Source: Clostridia bacterium (GTDB lineage: Bacteria; Bacillota; Clostridia; Oscillospirales; CAG-272). Taken from it: DNA of 43,167 nucleotides. Where the stretch lies: assembly GCA_017622085.1 (NCBI GenBank), contig JAGARU010000043.1, positions 1-43,167 of the forward strand. The letters are read 5' to 3'. The notes under the pieces are model-generated. The model saw only the letters and a program-made list of their open reading frames with translations, did no database searches and was not told where the DNA came from. Below are positions 28,752-37,692 of the stretch, in pieces. Each line of letters opens with the position of its first letter. The stretch's first letter is position 1. Both the position numbers and the translations under genes were made by a program.

Positions 28752-29826
28752 CCGCCGACATAAGATCGGAAACGGTTTTTACGAGGGCATCATAATTGGC
28801 TTCCATGTCTGCAACCAGCTTAAACTGGGTGTGGCAACGGTCCAGATTCTGATGCTCTCTTGTTGTATGGAAGTAAGTATCGCCGCTGAGGTAGTCGGTC
28901 AGGAAGCGCATGCCGCACTCCAGCGTCATCATGATGCCGGACATGGGAAGCAGCTCAATCTCCTTGGGGGTAAGCATATCGCCGCAGGCGGACAGGTAGC
29001 CCTCGGTGTAGGCACGGAAGTACTCCTGGTTGCAATAAACCAAGGAAGCATCGGGCTCATCCTCCGCCACGGGGTTGGTGCCGGCGCGGATGCTATCGCC
29101 AAAATCGTAGAGGGACAGGCCGGGCATAACGGTGTCCAGGTCGATGACGGCCACGGGACGGAGGGTATCCGGGTCAAGGAGCACGTTATTCAGCTTGGTA
29201 TCGTTATGGGTCACGCGGAGAGGAACCTCGCCCTTCGCCAAAGCGTCGGTCAGGGTTGCCATCATACCGGCATGGTTGCGGACAAAGGCGATCTCCTCCG
29301 CGCACTTCTCTACCCGTCCGCACACGTCGGCGGCAACGGCGGCCTCAAAGGTCTCGTAGCGCTTGGGCGTGTCGTGGAAGTGGGGGATGGTCTCGTGAAG
29401 GACCTCAGCCGGGAAGCCGTCAAGGCAACGGACAAAGGAGCCGAAGGCCTCGCCGGAGCGGCGCATTTCGCCGGCATCCGTTACGGTCTGCACGGTAAGG
29501 GTGTTCTCAATGAAATCGTAAACGCGGTAGGTTCCCTCCTCGCAGGCAAAGAAGTTGGCACCTGCTTTGGTGGGGATCACGTTAAGAACCTCGCGGTAAA
29601 CGTCGCGGCCGTGCTTATCCAAATAATCGGTAACGGCACAGATATTCTCCATCAGGGCAACCGGGTCCGTGAAGATGGAGGTGTTGATGCGCTGGAGGAT
29701 ATACTTCTTATCCGTATCGGAACACTCCGCAAGGTAGGTTCCGTTGATGTGGCCGCATCCGTAGGGGGTAACGCTTTTTATGGTTCCGTTCAGGGTGAAC
29801 TGAGCCAGAATCTCGTTTAAGGTCAT
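28741..29826 (-). CDS. Phosphotransferase-family kinase, N-acetylhexosamine 1-kinase-like
   Basis: 361 residues of the APH/choline-kinase fold. The nucleotide part opens with GCGHINGTYLAEC and KKYILQRINTSIF. The catalytic loop THNDTKLNNVLLD holds Asp209 and the metal Asn, and VIDLDTVMPG (Asp229, Asp231) replaces the DFG motif. This pair of motifs and YDFGDSIRAGTNP are the style of bifidobacterial N-acetylhexosamine 1-kinase (NahK), which makes GlcNAc-1-P or GalNAc-1-P. That would fit the nearby GH20 enzyme, though homologues acting on other substrates exist. AAGGAG lies 7 nt before the ATG. Own promoter. Confidence 0.78.
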   Translation of the reverse strand: MTLNEILAQFTLNGTIKSVTPYGCGHINGTYLAECSDTDKKYILQRINTSIFTDPVALMENICAVTDYLDKHGRDVYREVLNVIPTKAGANFFACEEGTYRVYDFIENTLTVQTVTDAGEMRRSGEAFGSFVRCLDGFPAEVLHETIPHFHDTPKRYETFEAAVAADVCGRVEKCAEEIAFVRNHAGMMATLTDALAKGEVPLRVTHNDTKLNNVLLDPDTLRPVAVIDLDTVMPGLSLYDFGDSIRAGTNPVAEDEPDASLVYCNQEYFRAYTEGYLSACGDMLTPKEIELLPMSGIMMTLECGMRFLTDYLSGDTYFHTTREHQNLDRCHTQFKLVADMEANYDALVKTVSDLMSAVKG

Positions 29827-29858
29827 AGTCGTTCTCCTTAAATTTATTCACTCTTATA

Positions 29859-29887
29859 ATTATACAACAAAAACATTCCTTTGTAAA
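29859..29887 (-). promoter_or_regulatory. Promoter of the NahK-like kinase gene
   Basis: Minus strand: -35 TTTACA (29887-29882), 17-bp spacer, -10 TATAAT (29864-29859). Confidence 0.7.
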
Positions 29888-29910
29888 TGATTTTGGGAAA
29901 TTATTTCCGT

Positions 29911-29945
29911 AAAAACGATTCGCCACCCCCGAGGGAGTGGCGAAT
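29911..29945 (-). terminator. Terminator of the ABC transporter-YugP operon
   Basis: Nine-bp stem ATTCGCCAC / GTGGCGAAT (29918-29945) with a ten-base loop, then CGTTTTT on the minus strand, 15 bp after the YugP stop. Confidence 0.8.
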
Positions 29946-29960
29946 TTTGTGTTTTTTGGG

Positions 29961-30671
29961 TTACCGTCTCCGGTTTGAGGAGCGGCTGACAATGGCCAGC
30001 AGGCGGAGCAGCTGCATAATGGAGACGAAAAGTGCGGCCACGTAGGTAAGGGCGGCGGCGGAGAGCACCTTTTTCGCGCCGTCCGTTTCGCTTTCGTCCA
30101 GCATACCGCAATCCTCAATGGCGGCTACCGCTCGGCGGCTGGCGTTGAACTCCGTCGGGAGAGTAACCAGCTGAAAAAGGGTGGAAAGTGCAAAGCAGGC
30201 AACGCCTGCGTAGGCAATTACGGCATAGGCCTCGCCTAAGGCAGAAAGAAGAATGCCGATCAGGATCAGAGGCATGGACAGCTTAGCACCGATGTTGGTG
30301 ATGGGAACGATGGCGGTGCGGATGCGGATGGGAACGTATCCCGTTGCGTGCTGAATGGCGTGGCCGGCCTCGTGGGCGGCTACGCCGATGGCGGCGCAGG
30401 AGGAATTCCCGTAGGTAGAGTCGGACAGGCGGATCACGTCTGCTTTGGGATCGTAGTGATCCGTCAGATTGCCGCTGATCCGCTCCACACGGACATGGTA
30501 AAGGCCGTTTGCATCAAGAACCGCTCGGGCAGCATCCCGTCCGGTCATTCCCTTGCGGGTAGCCACCTTAGAATAACGATCAAAGGTGGTATTGACCCGC
30601 GAGCTTGCCCACATGGCAAACAGAATGGCGGGTAAAACGTAAATAATATAAGTCCAGTCGATATAAAACAC
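29961..30671 (-). CDS. YugP-family zinc metallopeptidase, membrane-bound (GTG start)
   Basis: 236 residues of the COG2738/YugP family. The N-terminal membrane segment is at about 8-24, the zinc-protease motif HEAGH is His100-Glu101-His104 (GVAAHEAGHAIQHATGY), and two to three hydrophobic segments follow between 120 and 165 and at about 205-228. The typical LPTEFNASRRA motif near residue 175 is present. The start is GTG 30671, with AAAGGAG 6 nt ahead. It lies 27 bp after the fused ABC transporter gene and is probably co-transcribed with it. The physiological substrate of this family is unknown to me. Confidence 0.9.
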   Translation of the reverse strand: MFYIDWTYIIYVLPAILFAMWASSRVNTTFDRYSKVATRKGMTGRDAARAVLDANGLYHVRVERISGNLTDHYDPKADVIRLSDSTYGNSSCAAIGVAAHEAGHAIQHATGYVPIRIRTAIVPITNIGAKLSMPLILIGILLSALGEAYAVIAYAGVACFALSTLFQLVTLPTEFNASRRAVAAIEDCGMLDESETDGAKKVLSAAALTYVAALFVSIMQLLRLLAIVSRSSNRRR

Positions 30672-30698
30672 AGATGTCTCCTTTCCTGCGCGGGAGGA

Positions 30699-33296
30699 TT
30701 ATTCGCTTCGGAGCGCAATAACGGGATCCTTTTTGGAGGCGATGCCGGAGGGGATCAGGCCTGCAATAAAGGTAAGTGCGATGCTGATAATAACAAGAAT
30801 GATGGCACCCTGTACGGGGAGGGTAGCGTTCAGTCCAGGAACAGCGGTGGTAGCCGCGTGGAGGATCACGTTGATCAGCAGATTGAGGATCAAGGTAATA
30901 CCAATGCCGAAGATACCGGAGATCAGGCCAACGATGGTGGTTTCCGCATTGAATACACGGGAGATATCCTTTTTGGATGCACCAATGGCACGGAGGATAC
31001 CGATTTCCTTGGTGCGCTCCAGAACGGAAATGTAGGTAATGATTCCGATCATGATGGAGGATACCACAAGGGATACGGCCACAAAGCCGATCAGCACGCC
31101 GGAGATTACGTCGATGATGGTGGAAACGGATTTGATCATCTCACCAATCGTGTCGCTGTAGGCGATAGTCTCGCTTTCCTCCTTGCCCTCGTTATAGGCG
31201 TCGAGGATGTCCTTGATCACTTCCTTGGAGTCGAAGTCCTTGGCGTAGAAGCTGATGGCAGAGGGAGAATCGAAGTCTACGTGGCCCATCTTTGCCAGGT
31301 TGCCTGCATAGGTGGCGCTGGTGGACATCATCTGGGAGGCCAGATTCAGAAGCATCTCATCGGGGAGGCTTGCGTACTTGGCATACTCCTCGCTTGCCAG
31401 CATGAAGGCGCGGATCTCCTCCACGGTGTAGGTCTTTTTCTCAAAGGAGAGGCCGGTGAACACGTCCGTTTCGGGGTGGTCGAGCTGTGCCTTAACCACG
31501 TCGCTCTCGTTTGCACGGGCGATCATTTCCGTCATGAGCTCGCCAATATAGCCGATGCAGCCGGCGCCGGAGGAAACCAGCGAATCGTCTCCGGCCTTAA
31601 CGATACCGACGATCTTTACCTCGGCGGCATGTTCAAGACGGGCATTGATCTCATCCTCGGTGGCGTCGCGGACAAGACCGCGATCCGTCAGGGTGTAGTA
31701 ATCCGAATCCAGGAGCAGGCGGTAGGAGGTGGCACAAAGCTCCTCGTAGGTAAAGGTTTTGGTAGGAAGCTCCATATCGAACTCCTTACCGGTGAGCATG
31801 GATTCCTGTGCCTTTTCAAGGTAGGTCTTCAGACCGTCCACGTCCATCAGTCCTAAGCAATAGAGTGTGTAGTCTGAGACCTGATTATACTCGTCGACGA
31901 TCAGAACCACCTCAAATTTGTTCGTGGGCAAATGGCCGTAGAGCACGTCGTACTGGGAGGCGATGCAGTCAGCGTCGCCAATAAGCTGCATCCAGATGTT
32001 GGCGGCATTCATCTGATCCATCTGCTCCATGCCCTCCATCTCCATACCCATCATGGCATAGATATCGCCAAAGCCCTCGAGGCCCTTAACGAAGGTATCA
32101 CCTGAGACGAGGTAGGGATTCAGAGCCGTGCCGTAGGAATATTTGACGTCGAGAATGTATTCCTGCAGATTGGTTTCCGGCTTTTCAAGGTGGGTTTTCA
32201 AGGAAGCAAGGTCGTTTTTACGGACGCCGCTGGACATGGATTTGATCATGTTCAGCATGATGGTATTGGCGTACACCGTATTCTCTTCCCTCTCCGCATC
32301 CGGCTTTGCGCCGCCGGTGATCAGAGAGGCGATGACAGTATTGGTATCCATGGTGGTCTCCATGACCGTCAAGGGGTAGCTGGACATCATGTTCTTCTCA
32401 ATGGAAGCGATGTATGCGTTTACACCGGTGGCAACGGACAAAACAAGGGCGATACCGATAATACCGATGGAGCCGGCGAAGGAGGTAAGGATGGTTCTTC
32501 CCTTCTTGGTCATCAGGTTGTTCAAGCTGAGTGACAAGGCGGTAAAGAAGGACATGGAGGGCTTTTTCTTTTTCTCCTTGGTCTTCTTTTTAGGCTCCGT
32601 CATCTCGGGCTCTTCATCCAGATAAGGATTGGTATCGTCGATCAGATTGCCGTCGAGGAGGCGGATGATTCGGGTGGAGTACTGCTCAGCCAGCTCCGGA
32701 TTATGGGTTACCATAATGACCAAGCGATCGTGGGCGATCTCCTTGAGAAGCTCCATAACCTGCACACTGGTCTCGGAGTCAAGGGCACCTGTAGGCTCGT
32801 CGGCCAAAAGGATCTCCGGATCGTTTACCAAGGCGCGGGCAATGGCCACGCGCTGCATCTGACCGCCGGAGAGCTGGTTGGGCTTTTTGGTAAGCTGGTC
32901 ACCGAGGCCAACCTTTTTAAGGGCCTCCACAGCCCGCTGGCGGCGCTCACTCTTGGAAACGCCGGACAGGGTAAGGGCCAGCTCTACGTTAGCAAGCACG
33001 TTCTGGTGGGGGATCAGATTGTAGCTTTGGAACACGAAGCCCACGGAATGGTTACGGTAAGTATCCCAATCCCGGTCGGTAAAGTTCTTGGTGGATTTTC
33101 CGTTAATCACCAGATCACCGCTGGTGTACTGGTCGAGTCCACCGACGATATTGAGCAGGGTGGTCTTTCCGCAGCCGGAGGGGCCGAGGATCGATACGAA
33201 TTCACTTTTACGGAAGTCAATATCCACGCCCTTTAAGGCGTCCACGTACTGATCGCCCATGGTATAGGTTTTTACGATTTTTTTCAATCTCAGCAT
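30699..33296 (-). CDS. Fused ABC transporter, MacB/FtsX type
   Basis: About 865 residues joining an ATPase and a permease. The ATPase (about 1-225) has GPSGCGKTTLLN (Walker A), NQLSGGQMQRVAIARAL (signature) and ILLADEPTGALD (Walker B). A Lys-rich linker (EPKKKTKEKKKKPSMS) leads to TM1 at about 265-290, a large extracytoplasmic domain of roughly 400 residues, and three C-terminal TMs with the FtsX-like block ERTKEIGILRAIGASKKDI. Such proteins export peptides or respond to cell-wall antibiotics. ATG 33296 is preferred because AAGG lies 10 nt ahead; ATG 33305 sits too close. Divergent from a two-component system that is its likely regulator. Confidence 0.92.
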   Translation of the reverse strand: MLRLKKIVKTYTMGDQYVDALKGVDIDFRKSEFVSILGPSGCGKTTLLNIVGGLDQYTSGDLVINGKSTKNFTDRDWDTYRNHSVGFVFQSYNLIPHQNVLANVELALTLSGVSKSERRQRAVEALKKVGLGDQLTKKPNQLSGGQMQRVAIARALVNDPEILLADEPTGALDSETSVQVMELLKEIAHDRLVIMVTHNPELAEQYSTRIIRLLDGNLIDDTNPYLDEEPEMTEPKKKTKEKKKKPSMSFFTALSLSLNNLMTKKGRTILTSFAGSIGIIGIALVLSVATGVNAYIASIEKNMMSSYPLTVMETTMDTNTVIASLITGGAKPDAEREENTVYANTIMLNMIKSMSSGVRKNDLASLKTHLEKPETNLQEYILDVKYSYGTALNPYLVSGDTFVKGLEGFGDIYAMMGMEMEGMEQMDQMNAANIWMQLIGDADCIASQYDVLYGHLPTNKFEVVLIVDEYNQVSDYTLYCLGLMDVDGLKTYLEKAQESMLTGKEFDMELPTKTFTYEELCATSYRLLLDSDYYTLTDRGLVRDATEDEINARLEHAAEVKIVGIVKAGDDSLVSSGAGCIGYIGELMTEMIARANESDVVKAQLDHPETDVFTGLSFEKKTYTVEEIRAFMLASEEYAKYASLPDEMLLNLASQMMSTSATYAGNLAKMGHVDFDSPSAISFYAKDFDSKEVIKDILDAYNEGKEESETIAYSDTIGEMIKSVSTIIDVISGVLIGFVAVSLVVSSIMIGIITYISVLERTKEIGILRAIGASKKDISRVFNAETTIVGLISGIFGIGITLILNLLINVILHAATTAVPGLNATLPVQGAIILVIISIALTFIAGLIPSGIASKKDPVIALRSE

Positions 33297-33331
33297 AACA
33301 CGCATACCTTCTTTGTTCGTTGATTGTCCCT

Positions 33332-33337
33332 ATTATA
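33332..33337 (-). promoter_or_regulatory. ABC transporter -10 element with no good -35
   Basis: Minus strand TATAAT (33337-33332). The position 17 bp upstream holds AAATAT, far from TTGACA, which would suit an activator-dependent promoter. Inference. Confidence 0.45.
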
Positions 33338-33419
33338 ATAGCCAATTGTGAAGTATATTTTAACATTTGACGGATGTTTTATCAATTTTTCCGTTTTCTG
33401 GGGAGGACAATACAATTTG

Positions 33420-33451
33420 TTTACACATGCTTTACATTTTTGATGTATAAT
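33420..33451 (+). promoter_or_regulatory. Two-component system promoter with 11-bp direct repeats
   Basis: -10 TATAAT (33446-33451) preceded by GATG. The best -35, TTTACA (33420-33425), is 20 bp away. TTTACA is repeated at 33431-33436, i.e. with an 11-bp period, the spacing usual for OmpR-class regulator half-sites. Confidence 0.5.
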
Positions 33452-33487
33452 GAGGTAGTACTGATACGATTCAAAACGGAGGCTTTT

Positions 33488-34171
33488 ATGTTCAACATCT
33501 TCGTTGTAGACGATAATCCCAACACCCGTCGGCTGACCTCGGCCATCCTGCGTCAGAACGGCTATGCGCCCATTGAGGCCGTGGACGGTGTGGATGCCTT
33601 AAACAAAATGGAATCCCACCACGTGGATCTGATCTTACTGGACGTGATGATGCCGAACATGGACGGATACGAGCTGACCCAAACCCTACGGGCGACGGGA
33701 AACAACGTGCCGATCCTGATGGTGACGGCAAAAGAAGCGCAGGTGGACAAGCGGCTCGGCTTTTTGGCCGGCACGGACGACTACATGGTAAAGCCGGTGG
33801 ACGAGGAGGAGATGCTGCTCCGCATTGCCGCCCTGCTCCGACGGGCAAAAATAGCCAACGAGCGGCGGATCGTGGTTGGTAACACGGTTCTTGACTACGA
33901 TGCCTTTACCGTTTCCAGCGACGGCGCTCCCATTATTCTGCCGCAGAAGGAGTTTTTGATCCTCTACCTTTTAATGTCCTATCCCGGCAAGATCTTTACC
34001 CGGCGACAGCTGATGGACGAGATCTGGGATATGGAAAGCGAAAGCGACGAGCGAACGGTAGACGTACATATTAACCGGGTACGGGACAAGTTCCGGGATA
34101 ACACCGACTTTGAGATCGTAACCGTACGTGGCCTTGGATATAAAGCGGTCAAGCGGGAGGAAACCGTATGA
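33488..34171 (+). CDS. OmpR/PhoB-family response regulator
   Basis: 227 residues from ATG 33488, where GGAGG lies 5 nt ahead; the open frame before it is spacer. Receiver domain 1-120: acidic pocket Asp8-Asp9, phosphorylation site Asp52 in LLDVMMPNMDG, switch Thr in MVTAKE, and the Lys in YMVKPVDEEE. The C-terminal winged helix (about 130-225) shows FTRRQLMDEIWDMESESDERTVDVHINRVRDKF. Its stop overlaps the start of the sensor kinase gene (ATGA), so the two are coupled. It diverges from an ABC transporter of the kind commonly controlled by such pairs. Confidence 0.96.
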   Translation: MFNIFVVDDNPNTRRLTSAILRQNGYAPIEAVDGVDALNKMESHHVDLILLDVMMPNMDGYELTQTLRATGNNVPILMVTAKEAQVDKRLGFLAGTDDYMVKPVDEEEMLLRIAALLRRAKIANERRIVVGNTVLDYDAFTVSSDGAPIILPQKEFLILYLLMSYPGKIFTRRQLMDEIWDMESESDERTVDVHINRVRDKFRDNTDFEIVTVRGLGYKAVKREETV

Positions 34172-35190
34172 AGCATCGGCTGTCCTTTCGGATGATCATG
34201 ATCTTTGTGGTACTGGGTATTATGTTCGCCTCGGTTGTGCTGACCTATCTGTTTCTGCTTCTGTTGCACGCGATGGGGGTTCTGGCGCTGATCAAGGGCT
34301 CACCTCTGATCCTTCCCTTCATATCGCTGGTGGTGGCCTTGGTTCTTGGGCTGATCATTGCGGCGGTCTGCTCCAAGGTGATCATTACGCCCCTTCGGTG
34401 GGTGATCGACGGTATGCGCACCGTATCCACCGGTGATTTTTCCCCTCGGGTGCCGTTACCCAAGCGTCCGGGCGATATGTACGATCTGATCGACGGATTT
34501 AACGCTATGACCGAGGAGCTGGGTGGTATTGAGATGCTGCGAAACGATTTTATCAACACCTTTTCCCATGAGTTCAAGACGCCCATTGTGTCACTGCGGG
34601 GCTTTGCCCGTCAGCTGAAGGAGCCTGCGCTGTCTGAGGAGACGCGGGCGGAGTATTTGAATATTATCCTCAGCGAAAGTGAGCGGCTGGCGAATATGTC
34701 GTCGAATATCCTGCTTCTCTCCCGCTTTGAAAGTCAGGAAATCGTGACGGGAAAGGCGGAATTTCGCATGGACGAGCAGATCCGGGAGGCCATTTTGCTC
34801 CTTGAAAAGAAATGGGAGCGGAAAAACATTGAATTTTCTTTGGCCCTGCCCGCCGTTACCTACTACGGAAACGAGGAAATGACGGCGCACATCTGGCGAA
34901 ATCTTTTGGATAACGCCATCAAATTCTCCAATCCCGGCGGCGTGATCTCCGTTTCCCTTACCACCCATCAGGGCAAGCCTCGGGTACAGATCACAGACGG
35001 CGGAGTCGGCATGAGCTCGGAAACGCTACGACGGATCTACGACAAATTCTATCAAGGCGATACCTCCCATGCGACAGAAGGCAACGGTCTCGGTCTGCCC
35101 CTGGTCAAGCAGATCGTGGAGCTTTGCGGGGGAGAGATCCGTGCGTACAGCCAAGTGGGAAAAGGTACCACTTTTACAGTAAGTCTTTGA
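34168..35190 (+). CDS. Sensor histidine kinase
   Basis: 340 residues. TM1 is at about 9-33 and TM2 at about 46-68, with only about 12 residues between, so it has almost no extracellular sensor domain. HAMP follows (about 68-120), then HisKA with His134 in FINTFSHEFKTPIVSLRG, and the ATPase with an N box (IWRNLLDNAIKFS), a G1 box reading DGGVGM where DNGxGM is common, an F box and GNGLGLPLVKQI. Kinases with such a short loop often sense through a partner membrane protein, here perhaps the divergent ABC transporter; that is inference. No terminator follows before the next promoter. Confidence 0.95.
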   Translation: MKHRLSFRMIMIFVVLGIMFASVVLTYLFLLLLHAMGVLALIKGSPLILPFISLVVALVLGLIIAAVCSKVIITPLRWVIDGMRTVSTGDFSPRVPLPKRPGDMYDLIDGFNAMTEELGGIEMLRNDFINTFSHEFKTPIVSLRGFARQLKEPALSEETRAEYLNIILSESERLANMSSNILLLSRFESQEIVTGKAEFRMDEQIREAILLLEKKWERKNIEFSLALPAVTYYGNEEMTAHIWRNLLDNAIKFSNPGGVISVSLTTHQGKPRVQITDGGVGMSSETLRRIYDKFYQGDTSHATEGNGLGLPLVKQIVELCGGEIRAYSQVGKGTTFTVSL

Positions 35191-35198
35191 TTTTACGG

Positions 35199-35227
35199 TT
35201 GTTTTTCTTTGCGTTTCATGCTATACT
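35199..35227 (+). promoter_or_regulatory. CE4 deacetylase-glmM promoter
   Basis: -35 TTGTTT (35199-35204), 17-bp spacer ending in ATGC, -10 TATACT (35222-35227). Confidence 0.75.
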
Positions 35228-35257
35228 GATGATACAACAATCTTGGAGGATTTTGCT

Positions 35258-36211
35258 ATGGATGCTTATATTACCCGATTTGCCCGCGACAAGAAAGCGG
35301 CGGTTTCCCTGACCTTTGATGACGGCTACGATATGAAATCCGCCCGGTTCTTTAACGACGAGATGAAGAAAAACGGACTGTTCGGCACCATCAATATGAC
35401 CTGGTGCTTTGTGGAAAAGCACATTGAGGAATGGAATGCGCTTTTAGCCGAGGGTGTTTACGATGCGGCGAATCATTCCTTTGGCCACAGCATAAACTAT
35501 GGAAAAAGCGAAAACGTGACGAAGGAAATGCTGGAGCACGATATATCCGATGCCTATGCCCGATTGAAGGAGAGCTTCCCCTCCCAAAGCTTTCTTGTAT
35601 ACTGTACGCCCTTTGGCGGTATGTGCGAGGACAGCTTGGCGATCATGAAGCGGCATCACGTAGCAAATCGTTTGGGCGAGCCTCTCAAATACTATACAGA
35701 GGAAATCACAAGCAAGGATATCTTTACGATCCCCGGCTTTGCCGCCCTGAACGACACCACCACCGAGGAGATGAACGCCATTACGGACGAGGCTATCCGC
35801 ATCGGTGCGTATTACGTAGAGATCTTCCATCAATGTGCACCCGACGAAATTCGCGGCAACCGCATTACGGTAAAGGAGTCCGTAGCAAGAGAGCACTTTG
35901 CTTACCTTGGCACCAAGCATGACGAGATGTGGACCCCCTCCTTTACTCAAATGGTAAAATACGTTCTTGAAAAGGAAAACACGGTGCTGGCGATCAAGGA
36001 GACGGACAATTCCGTTCGAATCACCCTCAGCTGTTCCCTTGACGCGGCCCTTTACGACTATCCCTTGACGGTCAAGGTGGCCTTGCCTGCGGGCTGGACA
36101 TCGATCACGGCTGAGAGCGGCACGCTCCTCGACATCAAGGAAGAAAACGGCGTACGCTATGCGGTGGCTGAGGCTCTGCCCGGTGGCACCATCGTACTGA
36201 ACAACAAGTAA
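35258..36211 (+). CDS. Polysaccharide deacetylase-family (CE4/NodB) protein, cytosolic
   Basis: 317 residues from ATG 35258, with GGAGG 8 nt ahead; a TTG five codons earlier overlaps that site. The NodB core is recognisable: motif 1 LTFDDGYD (Asp21, Asp22) and motif 2 ANHSFGHS (His73 and His77 as metal ligands), then YCTPFGG. About 90 C-terminal residues (from roughly 225) form an extra beta-rich domain. There is no signal peptide or anchor, unusual for peptidoglycan deacetylases, so the substrate may be a soluble N-acetyl sugar. It lies 9 bp before glmM in the same operon, which supports a role in amino-sugar metabolism. Confidence 0.85.
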   Translation: MDAYITRFARDKKAAVSLTFDDGYDMKSARFFNDEMKKNGLFGTINMTWCFVEKHIEEWNALLAEGVYDAANHSFGHSINYGKSENVTKEMLEHDISDAYARLKESFPSQSFLVYCTPFGGMCEDSLAIMKRHHVANRLGEPLKYYTEEITSKDIFTIPGFAALNDTTTEEMNAITDEAIRIGAYYVEIFHQCAPDEIRGNRITVKESVAREHFAYLGTKHDEMWTPSFTQMVKYVLEKENTVLAIKETDNSVRITLSCSLDAALYDYPLTVKVALPAGWTSITAESGTLLDIKEENGVRYAVAEALPGGTIVLNNK

Positions 36212-36220
36212 GGAGTTTTT

Positions 36221-37573
36221 ATGGCGAAATATTTTGGCACGGACGGCTTTCGCGGAGAGGCCAACGTGGGTCTTACGGTAAGCCATGCCTACAAGGTAGG
36301 TCGGTTTATCGGATATTATTACGGAAAAGCGAATTTGTCTGGCAAATGTCGGGTGGCCATCGGCAAGGACACCCGCCGTTCCAGCTATATGTTTGAGTAT
36401 GCTTTGGCCGCCGGTCTGACGGCCTCCGGGGCGGATGCGTATCTTTTGCACGTAACGACCACGCCCAGCGTTTCCTACGTGGTGAAGAGCGAGGATTTTG
36501 ACTGCGGTATTATGATCTCCGCCAGCCATAATCCGTACTACGACAACGGAATCAAGATTCTGAACGGCAACGGCGAGAAGCTGGAAGAGTACATTATTGA
36601 CAAGATCGAGGAATACCTCGATACTGAGGGCGATCCCCTGCCCTTTGCCACGCGGGAAAACGTGGGCGTTACGGTAGACCATGCCGCCGGACGAAACCGG
36701 TACGTAGGATATCTGATTTCCCTTGCGACCCGTTCCTATCGGGGTGTGCGGGTTGGCCTTGACTGTGCCAACGGCAGTGCCTGGATGATTGCCAAGAACG
36801 TGTTTGACGCGCTGGGGGCAAAAACCTACGTGATTAACAACGATCCGGACGGAACCAACATCAATCGCGGCTGCGGCTCCACCCACGTGGAGGCTTTGCA
36901 GGCCTTTGTGAAAGCTGAAAAGCTGGACGTGGGCTTTGCCTTTGACGGCGATGCCGACCGTTGTCTGGCGGTGGATGAAAACGGCAATCTGATTGACGGT
37001 GACGCCATCCTCTACATCTGCGGCAAATATATGCGAAGCATCGGTCAGCTGGACACGGGTGCAGTGGTAACCACCGTCATGTCGAACATCGGTCTCTACA
37101 AGGCCTTTGACGAGCTGGGCATTGACTACCGCAAAACGGACGTGGGCGACAAATACGTTTACGAATGCATGAGCCGCGAGGGCCACAAGCTGGGCGGCGA
37201 GCAGTCGGGACACATTATTTTCAGCAAGTATGCATCCACCGGTGACGGTCTGATCACAGCCATCAAGCTGATGGAGGTACTGCTGGAAACCAAGACGCCC
37301 CTCTCCAAGCTGGTTGAGCCCCTGCAGATCTATCCGCAGATTACAAAGAACGTGCGGGTAAAGGATAAGATTGCGGCAGCCTCCGACCCGGAGGTTTTGG
37401 CGCTCAGCGAGGCCATCAACCGGGAATTTGACGGAAACGGACGGCTTCTCGTTCGCAAGAGCGGCACAGAACCGCTGATCCGCATTATGGCGGAGGCGGA
37501 AACGGCCGAGATCTGCCGACAGGTGATCGGGCAGGTTGAAGCTCTGCTTACAAGGAACGGACATACCATTTAA
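36221..37573 (+). CDS. glmM: Phosphoglucosamine mutase
   Basis: Converts glucosamine-6-P to glucosamine-1-P for UDP-GlcNAc and cell-wall synthesis. 450 residues, family length. The catalytic Ser102 is in MISASHNPYYDNGIK, and the metal loop is FDGDADRC (Asp242, 244, 246). The sugar loop is GGEQSGHI, and the phosphate loop near the C-terminus reads RKSGTEPLIRIMAEA, where most GlmM have RPSGTEP. AAGGAG stands before the ATG. It is coupled to the CE4 deacetylase gene and followed by a strong terminator. A more general phosphohexomutase role cannot be excluded, but the overall match is to GlmM. Confidence 0.92.
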   Translation: MAKYFGTDGFRGEANVGLTVSHAYKVGRFIGYYYGKANLSGKCRVAIGKDTRRSSYMFEYALAAGLTASGADAYLLHVTTTPSVSYVVKSEDFDCGIMISASHNPYYDNGIKILNGNGEKLEEYIIDKIEEYLDTEGDPLPFATRENVGVTVDHAAGRNRYVGYLISLATRSYRGVRVGLDCANGSAWMIAKNVFDALGAKTYVINNDPDGTNINRGCGSTHVEALQAFVKAEKLDVGFAFDGDADRCLAVDENGNLIDGDAILYICGKYMRSIGQLDTGAVVTTVMSNIGLYKAFDELGIDYRKTDVGDKYVYECMSREGHKLGGEQSGHIIFSKYASTGDGLITAIKLMEVLLETKTPLSKLVEPLQIYPQITKNVRVKDKIAAASDPEVLALSEAINREFDGNGRLLVRKSGTEPLIRIMAEAETAEICRQVIGQVEALLTRNGHTI

Positions 37574-37575
37574 AT

Positions 37576-37614
37576 AAAAGCCTCCGGCTCATTCGAGCCG
37601 GAGGCTTTTTGTTT
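37576..37614 (+). terminator. glmM terminator
   Basis: 15-bp perfect stem AAAAGCCTCCGGCTC / GAGCCGGAGGCTTTT with an ATTC loop (37576-37609), followed by TGTTTT. Confidence 0.93.
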
Positions 37615-37632
37615 TGAATGTGCAGGAAATCC

Positions 37633-37661
37633 TTGAAAAGCCCACTTGTGTGTGGTACAAT
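37633..37661 (+). promoter_or_regulatory. fumC-malic enzyme promoter
   Basis: -35 TTGAAA (37633-37638), 17-bp spacer ending in TGTGTGG, -10 TACAAT (37656-37661). Confidence 0.8.
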
Positions 37662-37692
37662 GTCGGTATCTCTTTTTTTGGGAGGAATTCAA

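Noticed and set aside
35444..37564. A 706-residue antisense frame across CE4 and glmM
   Set aside because: It covers two well-supported genes on the other strand and has no recognisable domain or start signal.
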